19,347 nt of DNA, taken from the NCBI GenBank assembly GCA_023414985.1, contig JAEZLY010000202.1:1-19347 (forward strand), given 5' to 3'. A program made the position numbers and the translations under genes. This DNA comes from Bacillota bacterium. GTDB taxonomy: Bacteria > Bacillota > Clostridia > Lachnospirales > Lachnospiraceae. Position 1 is the stretch's first letter. The number at the start of each line of letters is the position of its first letter. Positions 14,805-19,347 of the stretch are shown one piece after another. The notes beneath the pieces are model-generated. The model worked only from the letters and a program-made list of their open reading frames with translations, searched no databases and was not told the origin of the DNA.

Positions 14805-16007
14805 ATGACAAATAAAAATAACAAAAGAATAGGCCTTCATCTGTTTCTGATCAATGCCTTCGTCTTTATCCCGGCCGCACAGTATACTCCCTTTTTGAGT
14901 GCCTATTATTCCAAAGCAGGAATCAGCGCACTTGAGATTGGGATCCTGCTTACGCTCGGACCGATTGTATCTATTATAATACAGCCCATCTGGGCTTATA
15001 TCAGTGACAGGACGGGCAGACGGAAGCTTGTCCTCTCCGGTGTGGTATTAGGAACAGCTCTTTCTATTTTAGCTTATTATATCGGCAGGTCCTTTGTTAC
15101 CTTCTTTATCGCTGCCTCACTGCTGGCTGTCTTCGTTACCTCTATCATACCGCTCAATGACGCGAATACGATACATATCTCTTATAAAAACGGACTTGAT
15201 TTCTCAAAGATCAGGATGGGCGGTACCATAGGCTATGCCATCACGGTCATCTTTGCTGGAGAAATCGTAAAACGACATACCTCCATCGGATTTCTTTTGG
15301 GATCCATCGGTTATTTTATTTTATTTCTGCTGTTACTGAAGCTCCCCAGAGAGAACTCGGAGGAGGTTCCTGCCGCTCCAATGAAGCGCAGAACTGCAGA
15401 AGGAACGAAAAGGCAATCCATGATACATATATTCGAGTCCAAGGAGATTATTTTTATTCTGGCTTTTGCCTTTATCAATCAGGTAGGCTTGAGCTTTAAT
15501 TACAGCTTTATCGGAGTCTATATGCTAAAAATGGGCATGACGGAAAGCACCATGGGCCTGATTAACTGCATCTCTGCAATAAGTGAGCTTCCTGTACTGC
15601 TTCTGATCAATCATATCATAAAAAGAATCAGTCCGATGAAGATTTCACTGTTTGCCTGTATTCTCCTTAGCCTGCGTATCCTTGCGGTGACAGGCGGCAG
15701 CCTTCCCTTTGTGATACTGTCAGCCATCCTTCATGGCATGACCTACATGACGGTTTATTTCAGCTGTGCAGTTTACATCAGTAAGAATGTAAAACCGGAG
15801 AACCAGTCGAAGGGGCAAAGTATCCTTACGATTATCCAGGCCGGTCTGGCCAGCATTACCGGAAATATTGCAGGCGGCTTTCTTGTAGACAATTTGGGGC
15901 TGAAGCCTTCTTATATCATTATGGCATCCACCGTTACAATTGTAGCAGGACTCATCGCCCTGCTACAATATGTCTATGAGAGAAAACAAAAGTTAGTAAA
16001 AATCTGA
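14805..16007 (+). CDS. Major facilitator superfamily permease (MFS_1-like group)
   Basis: A 400-residue, 12-helix membrane transporter. The first half has the MFS signature loop between helices 2 and 3 (AYISDRTGRRKLVL, 63-76); a charged central loop (~186-210, RENSEEV...KRRTAEGTKRQ) separates the two six-helix halves. Overall layout (QYTPFLSAYY, ISALEIGILLTLGP) is that of the LacY/HsrA-like MFS_1_like family. The substrate is not identifiable. ATG at 14805 has AAGGAG 11 bases upstream; a nearer upstream ATG at 14797 reads only three codons. It is divergent from the ThrE pair and converges with 16013-16534 with a 5-base gap. Confidence 0.88.
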   Translation: MTNKNNKRIGLHLFLINAFVFIPAAQYTPFLSAYYSKAGISALEIGILLTLGPIVSIIIQPIWAYISDRTGRRKLVLSGVVLGTALSILAYYIGRSFVTFFIAASLLAVFVTSIIPLNDANTIHISYKNGLDFSKIRMGGTIGYAITVIFAGEIVKRHTSIGFLLGSIGYFILFLLLLKLPRENSEEVPAAPMKRRTAEGTKRQSMIHIFESKEIIFILAFAFINQVGLSFNYSFIGVYMLKMGMTESTMGLINCISAISELPVLLLINHIIKRISPMKISLFACILLSLRILAVTGGSLPFVILSAILHGMTYMTVYFSCAVYISKNVKPENQSKGQSILTIIQAGLASITGNIAGGFLVDNLGLKPSYIIMASTVTIVAGLIALLQYVYERKQKLVKI

Positions 16008-16012
16008 TGGTA

Positions 16013-16534
16013 TTACCTATCTGTAAGAACGGGGGTAATTCCTGTCTCATACCTGAATTTTTCCGTAATCCTGATTAAATCCTGAACCCGCATTCTTTCA
16101 TGAAGAATGCGGATTTTTTGTTTCTTACGTTCCGCGCCGTAGGTGACCGAGATGAACTCATCTCCAAGCTCTACTGCCATCAGGGATATTCCGTCCAGAT
16201 TATACTTGATTACCCTGGAGCCGAGCAGGATACCAAAACAAGAGATAATAACCTCCTTCTCAGTTACCTTTCTCAGTCTGTTCTTCGCACTCCATATCAC
16301 CTGCGCCTGTTCGATCGAAAGGATTCGGTTGTCGGCGATCAACTTGGCAGTGATCAGTCCCTTATAGGTCACAGTAAGAAATCCCAGTAAAAAACACATG
16401 ACGATAATATTGATAATGATGGATACTAAAAACATTAATTGAGTTTTATGATATACGTGAGCCATTGCCGTAAAGGTCATACATAAACCCATGGCCAGCA
16501 GCAATACTTCCGTTCTTCTTTTCAATTTTTTCAT
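16013..16534 (-). CDS. Small membrane protein of unknown function, two N-terminal helices
   Basis: A 173-residue protein I do not recognise. Residues ~8-28 and ~33-57 are membrane helices (VLLLAMGLCMTFTAMA; FLVSIIINIIVMCFLLGFL). The rest (~58-173) is soluble and alternates short beta-like segments (EVIISCFGILLG, YNLDGISLMAVELGDEFISVTYG) with basic stretches, ending in a helix-like QDLIRITEKFRYETG; the layout recalls small bacterial membrane proteins with a PH-like cytosolic domain, but that is a guess. The ATG at 16534 has AAGGAG 8 bases upstream; a GTG at 16543 overlaps that site. It follows the LuxR-type membrane regulator on the same strand, with a terminator between. The last part of its coding region contains the terminator of the convergent permease gene. 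Confidence 0.75.
   Translation of the reverse strand: MKKLKRRTEVLLLAMGLCMTFTAMAHVYHKTQLMFLVSIIINIIVMCFLLGFLTVTYKGLITAKLIADNRILSIEQAQVIWSAKNRLRKVTEKEVIISCFGILLGSRVIKYNLDGISLMAVELGDEFISVTYGAERKKQKIRILHERMRVQDLIRITEKFRYETGITPVLTDR
16088..16119 (+). terminator. Intrinsic terminator of the MFS permease gene, inside the opposing coding region
   Basis: A perfect 10-bp stem (16088-16097 with 16103-16112), 5-base loop, then A and six T. It lies 80 bases past the permease stop and within the 3' part of the convergent gene, where it encodes residues around IRILHERMRVQD. The plus-strand T-tract makes it a good terminator for the permease transcript. Confidence 0.8.
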
Positions 16535-16587
16535 AGTCCCCACTCCTTCGCATAGAAATCCATTCCTATCCTACACCATAACCTGCG

Positions 16588-16612
16588 AAAAAGCGTCACC
16601 CGAAATGGGTGA
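16588..16612 (-). terminator. Short terminator after the LuxR-type membrane regulator
   Basis: TCACCC (16596-16601) pairs with GGGTGA (16607-16612) around a 5-base loop, 3 bases from the regulator stop codon. On the minus strand it is followed by CGC then five T. The plus-strand side has TTTTTATT, but no plus-strand gene ends there. Confidence 0.6.
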
Positions 16613-16615
16613 TTT

Positions 16616-18022
16616 TTATTCTTTTTGATGCTCCAGTAAGGTATTGATCAATTCCGCCTTATTTTTTACCTGGAGCTTCGAATAGATATTCTTAATATGG
16701 GTTTTTATCGTGTTCTCACTAAGAAATAATTCAGCAGAGATCATCTTATAGGTTCTACCCTGCATCAGAAGCGCAACAATCTCACTCTCCCGCTCCGTCA
16801 GATTTTCAAACAACGCAGCCTTTTTCACAAGCTCTGCCTGCTCTACAGGTTCAAGCTCTGACAACCTGGAAAGAAAGCTATGGCTTTTTAAGAGTGATGA
16901 GAGCTCCTTCTTAAGGGGAGGCAGCAATATTGTCATAGTGAGTACAGCGACCAACGCAGCCGCCACGGGATAAGTAAGGCCCACCTGATAATGTCTTGCA
17001 AAAAAGCCCAGGTTACCGCCGGTCACCTGACCCAGTAAATAAACAAATAAAATACCGCCATATAACTTCACGGGGGCTTTGCAAAATTCCAGCAGCTCCC
17101 CGCTGATACTCCACCATAACAGATCAAAGACTGCTCTGGCAAAGAAAATTTGGGTGCAGGAAAGATAGAAACCGGTCCAGGTAATACCAAACAGCATAAA
17201 ATCAACAAAGGCAAATCCCAGGAACGCGACAGATATCGTAAGCATAAAGTTCCGGTTAATTTTGCGGAAAAACTTACGCATGATGATCAGCGCTATGATA
17301 TATGCAACTGTCCAATAGAAATAGGTAACCTTTCCAAGTTTATAGTAAGCCGGTAAAATGAATTGAAACGTTAACCCTATCGTAGACGCCCCAAGAAAAA
17401 GAAATACCGTTAACAGCAGGAAGACCTTTTTTATATTAACCTGCCCCTGAACCGCAGCTGTGCCGGCAGAACCTTCTTCCTCCGGAAGAAAGACGGAGAA
17501 AAACAAGGCCGTGGTTAATAGGAGTATCATAAACAGAAGTCCCATCTGATAGGTTATAAACATAGTCACAACCCCGATCAGAAGCAGGATACTATTATTG
17601 ATGATCAAAAAATCCGCTATGGTTACCATTCTATCATCGACAGGTGTATAGTCTTTCATATAGATCGCCCATGCTGCGGCGCAACAACCTGAAAAAAACA
17701 ATCCAAGGAACAGAAAGGCATACCATAAAGCACTGGGAGGGTATAGAAAAACAAAACAGGCTGTGATATTCAAAAGTATGGTATATTGAAACAGCTTCTT
17801 CACAGCCCGCGCACTTCGGAAAAGATAACCGGAGAAAATGATTCCCAGCAAATGAACCAGAACACCGCAGGTGGATATTATGTATATGTTATAATGATAA
17901 TGTCCGGCCACAGCAAACAATAGCTGTCCCTCGAACGGGAAAGCCATGACCCAGGATAGTATAATTGAAATGATGATTGTCGTGTTAAAACGATGATTCG
18001 TTTTTATCGTATGTAATCCCAC
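16616..18022 (-). CDS. Membrane-embedded LuxR-family regulator: 12-helix MFS-like domain fused to a GerE/LuxR DNA-binding domain
   Basis: About 468 residues. Twelve hydrophobic segments span roughly residues 15-385 in an MFS-like arrangement. A short linker follows and then a C-terminal LuxR/GerE helix-turn-helix (~410-465): LTERESEIVALLMQGRTYKM and SENTIKTHIKNIYSKLQVKN hold the hallmark residues. No receiver domain, kinase site or autoinducer domain is present, so the membrane part probably senses a ligand directly while the DNA-binding domain hangs in the cytoplasm. Transmembrane LuxR proteins of this architecture are known in Eggerthella lenta, where some control substrate-specific catabolic genes. 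Start is uncertain: TTGGAG lies 6 bases before the GTG at 18022, while a TTG at 18034 (4 residues longer) sits only 2 bases after GGAG. Has its own promoter. Likely targets: adjacent genes, unproven. Confidence 0.9.
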   Translation of the reverse strand: MGLHTIKTNHRFNTTIIISIILSWVMAFPFEGQLLFAVAGHYHYNIYIISTCGVLVHLLGIIFSGYLFRSARAVKKLFQYTILLNITACFVFLYPPSALWYAFLFLGLFFSGCCAAAWAIYMKDYTPVDDRMVTIADFLIINNSILLLIGVVTMFITYQMGLLFMILLLTTALFFSVFLPEEEGSAGTAAVQGQVNIKKVFLLLTVFLFLGASTIGLTFQFILPAYYKLGKVTYFYWTVAYIIALIIMRKFFRKINRNFMLTISVAFLGFAFVDFMLFGITWTGFYLSCTQIFFARAVFDLLWWSISGELLEFCKAPVKLYGGILFVYLLGQVTGGNLGFFARHYQVGLTYPVAAALVAVLTMTILLPPLKKELSSLLKSHSFLSRLSELEPVEQAELVKKAALFENLTERESEIVALLMQGRTYKMISAELFLSENTIKTHIKNIYSKLQVKNKAELINTLLEHQKE

Positions 18023-18082
18023 CGACAGCTCCAATTCTCCGAATTAGTAAAATTTAATCGTAATATAACTTATTATCTATCT

Positions 18083-18111
18083 ATTATAATATCAACCCGG
18101 CCTTTGCGCAA
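18083..18111 (-). promoter_or_regulatory. Promoter for the membrane LuxR regulator
   Basis: On the minus strand: TTGCGC (-35, weak), 17-base spacer, perfect TATAAT (-10), 61 bases upstream of the chosen start. Confidence 0.5.
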
Positions 18112-18124
18112 TGATTATACAATA

Positions 18125-18164
18125 AAAGACTTGATAACAGGGTTCGCCCGATCATCAAGTCTTT
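18125..18164 (-). terminator. Intrinsic terminator of the ABC transporter operon
   Basis: An 11-bp stem (18125-18135 with 18154-18164) encloses a 4x4 internal loop and a GGG/CCC stem closed by TTCG on the plus strand. On the minus strand it runs into TTTTATTG. It lies 34 bases past the stop of the binding-protein gene, marking the operon end. Confidence 0.8.
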
Positions 18165-18197
18165 TTGTAAATAGTAGTAAAGTGTGTTTCAATCTAC

Positions 18198-19142
18198 TTA
18201 TTTTTTAGTTAATACAGCAACACCCGTATCAATGGTAGCAGGCCCGGTGCTATAGCCATTCAATGCCGCAACTGCCTGAGCCATTCCAAGATAGCCCATG
18301 GTGTAAGGGTTCTGTGCCATTGCTGCCTTAAGACTGCCATCGTTTAACAAATCCTGGATTGCATCGGATTTATCAAAACCGACACCGATAATACCGCCGT
18401 TATTTGCCTTGATTGCATTTCCCACCCCGACGGTCGAACCTTCATTGGTTCCGAATAATCCAACCAGATCAGCATTACCGGTAATGAACCCTGCTGCAGA
18501 TTCCTGGGAAGCAGCTGCGTCACCATCCTTGTATTCAGTGGTAAGTAGTGTAAATCTTCCGTCTTCTTCAATTGCAGCTCGAAATCCCGCTTCTCTGTTC
18601 ATCGTAGAATTTGTAGCGGTATTTACACCGATGATACCTATGGTTCCGCTGGACTTCCCTGCTGTATCCAGTTCCTTCAACATGGTCTGGCCTGCCGTCT
18701 TGCCGGCTCCATAATTATCTGTGGAGAGGGTTGCGATAGCTGCTTCATTTGCAGGTGAATCAACATAAATGATCTTCACACCCTTCGCTTTAGCATCCGC
18801 TACGGCAGTTGAGATTGCTACAGGGTCGTTCGCTGCAAGAAGAATAAGGTTTGCACCGTCTGCCACTGCATTATTCACACATTCAATCTGTTTCGCATTG
18901 TCTTTTTTATCCGGTGCATCCCATTTGTAGGTGATTCCCGAAATCGCTGCCATATCCTTAGCACCTTTGTCTACAGATACCCAGTGCTGGTCCATCTTAT
19001 CCATGGTTATCAGATACACTTTATAATCACTCTTGGTAGTTGCCGTAGTTGCAGCTTCGTCTTTTTTACTGCAGCCTGTCAGGAACAATGCTGCCGCCAT
19101 GGTAAAAACAAGTAACATTGCTATGCTCTTTCTTAATTTCAT
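18198..19142 (-). CDS. Sugar-type ABC transporter substrate-binding lipoprotein (Peripla_BP_4 family)
   Basis: A 314-residue lipoprotein that would capture a ligand outside the membrane and deliver it to the permease encoded just upstream. The N-terminus MKLRKSIAMLLVF with lipobox LTGC (Cys24) directs lipidation. A low-complexity Ala/Thr linker follows, then a RbsB-like two-lobe fold (~40-314): DKMDQHWVSVDKGAKD, NAVADGANLILLAANDP, VKIIYVDSP, LSTDNYGAGKTAG and GIIGVGFD match the family. Close relatives bind ribose, galactose, xylose or autoinducer-2; the sugar cannot be told here. The ATG at 19142 is 7 bases from GAGGAGGT; an ATG at 19148 is only 1 base from it. Last gene of the operon, with a terminator downstream. 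Confidence 0.94.
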   Translation of the reverse strand: MKLRKSIAMLLVFTMAAALFLTGCSKKDEAATTATTKSDYKVYLITMDKMDQHWVSVDKGAKDMAAISGITYKWDAPDKKDNAKQIECVNNAVADGANLILLAANDPVAISTAVADAKAKGVKIIYVDSPANEAAIATLSTDNYGAGKTAGQTMLKELDTAGKSSGTIGIIGVNTATNSTMNREAGFRAAIEEDGRFTLLTTEYKDGDAAASQESAAGFITGNADLVGLFGTNEGSTVGVGNAIKANNGGIIGVGFDKSDAIQDLLNDGSLKAAMAQNPYTMGYLGMAQAVAALNGYSTGPATIDTGVAVLTKK

Positions 19143-19249
19143 TCCCATACCTCCTCATACATTATTGGTTTTTGCTTTATATCTAAGCCTTGGCCAACGC
19201 ATTAATGGTACTCCCCGGGGATAGACGCCGGTCACGGCAGATATACGGA

Positions 19250-19347
19250 TTATTTCTTCAGACCAAACAGCTTCTTTCCCATTAGGTTTCCTCTTGCTAT
19301 ACGGTCGATCAATACGGATATGATGACAACCACACCGATCACCAGGT
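19250..19347 (-). CDS. ABC transporter permease (RbsC type), C-terminal end only
   Basis: Only the last 31 codons and a stop are inside the window: a hydrophobic segment (LVIGVVVIISVLIDRI) followed by a basic tail (ARGNLMGKKLFGLKK). This is the typical end of an RbsC-type sugar permease, whose last helix is followed by a short charged tail. It is 107 bases upstream of the binding-protein gene on the same strand, which supports one operon. The 5' part, and presumably the ATPase gene, lie beyond the right edge. Confidence 0.75.
   Translation of the reverse strand, partial: LVIGVVVIISVLIDRIARGNLMGKKLFGLKK

Noticed and set aside
19150..19249. GC-rich palindromes (CCCCGGGG, TTGGCCAA) between the permease and binding-protein genes as a terminator or riboswitch
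   Set aside because: They are short, have no U-tract and do not build a larger consistent fold by eye; at most an RNA processing or stability site.

Overview
The window looks like chromosome from an anaerobic, endospore-forming Firmicute of the Lachnospiraceae / Clostridium cluster XIVa type. This is inferred from gene content and style, not from a marker gene: DapL-route lysine and cell-wall synthesis, a GSI-alpha glutamine synthetase paired with an ANTAR protein, a GH51 arabinofuranosidase with an AraC-type regulator, a split ThrE exporter, a CotA-like coat oxidase, strong GGAGG ribosome sites and consensus sigma-A promoters. I see no tRNA, rRNA, CRISPR array, transposase or phage gene.

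Layout. (1) 1-1848, minus: a CotA-type multicopper oxidase, cut by the left edge just before its last copper motif, with an AT-rich inverted repeat at its ribosome site. (2) 2039-4204, minus: dapF and dapL, the last enzymes to meso-diaminopimelate, each with its own promoter. (3) 4205-4596: a 392-base gap holding a long imperfect palindrome of about 168 bases plus the dapF promoter. (4) 4597-6515, minus: glnA and a nitR-like ANTAR regulator; the promoter overlaps the stop codon of the upstream gene and is followed at once by a terminator-like hairpin. (5) 6682-7812, minus: an iron-type alcohol dehydrogenase, divergent from (6) 8055-8729, plus: a PilZ (c-di-GMP) protein. (7) 8841-10865, minus: a large flotillin-like SPFH protein, sharing a two-way terminator with the PilZ gene. 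(8) 10996-13446: a GH51 arabinofuranosidase (minus) divergent from an AraC-family regulator (plus), with repeated AT-rich boxes between them. (9) 13456-14644, minus: a two-gene ThrE exporter. (10) 14805-16007, plus: an MFS permease whose terminator lies inside the convergent membrane-protein gene at 16013-16534. (11) 16616-18022, minus: a 12-helix membrane protein ending in a LuxR-type DNA-binding domain. (12) 18198-19347, minus: the end of a sugar-type ABC transporter operon (lipoprotein binding protein and the tail of the permease).

Most of this is housekeeping or carbohydrate-uptake metabolism in short, independently promoted units. The parts most worth a second look are the long palindrome upstream of dapF, the glnA leader architecture next to an ANTAR regulator, the membrane-embedded LuxR regulator, and the coat-oxidase control region. 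I found no clear sign of a wholly new multi-gene system. Several start codons were moved inward from the longest open frame because a Shine-Dalgarno sequence and family length favour a later start; these are stated in each entry.
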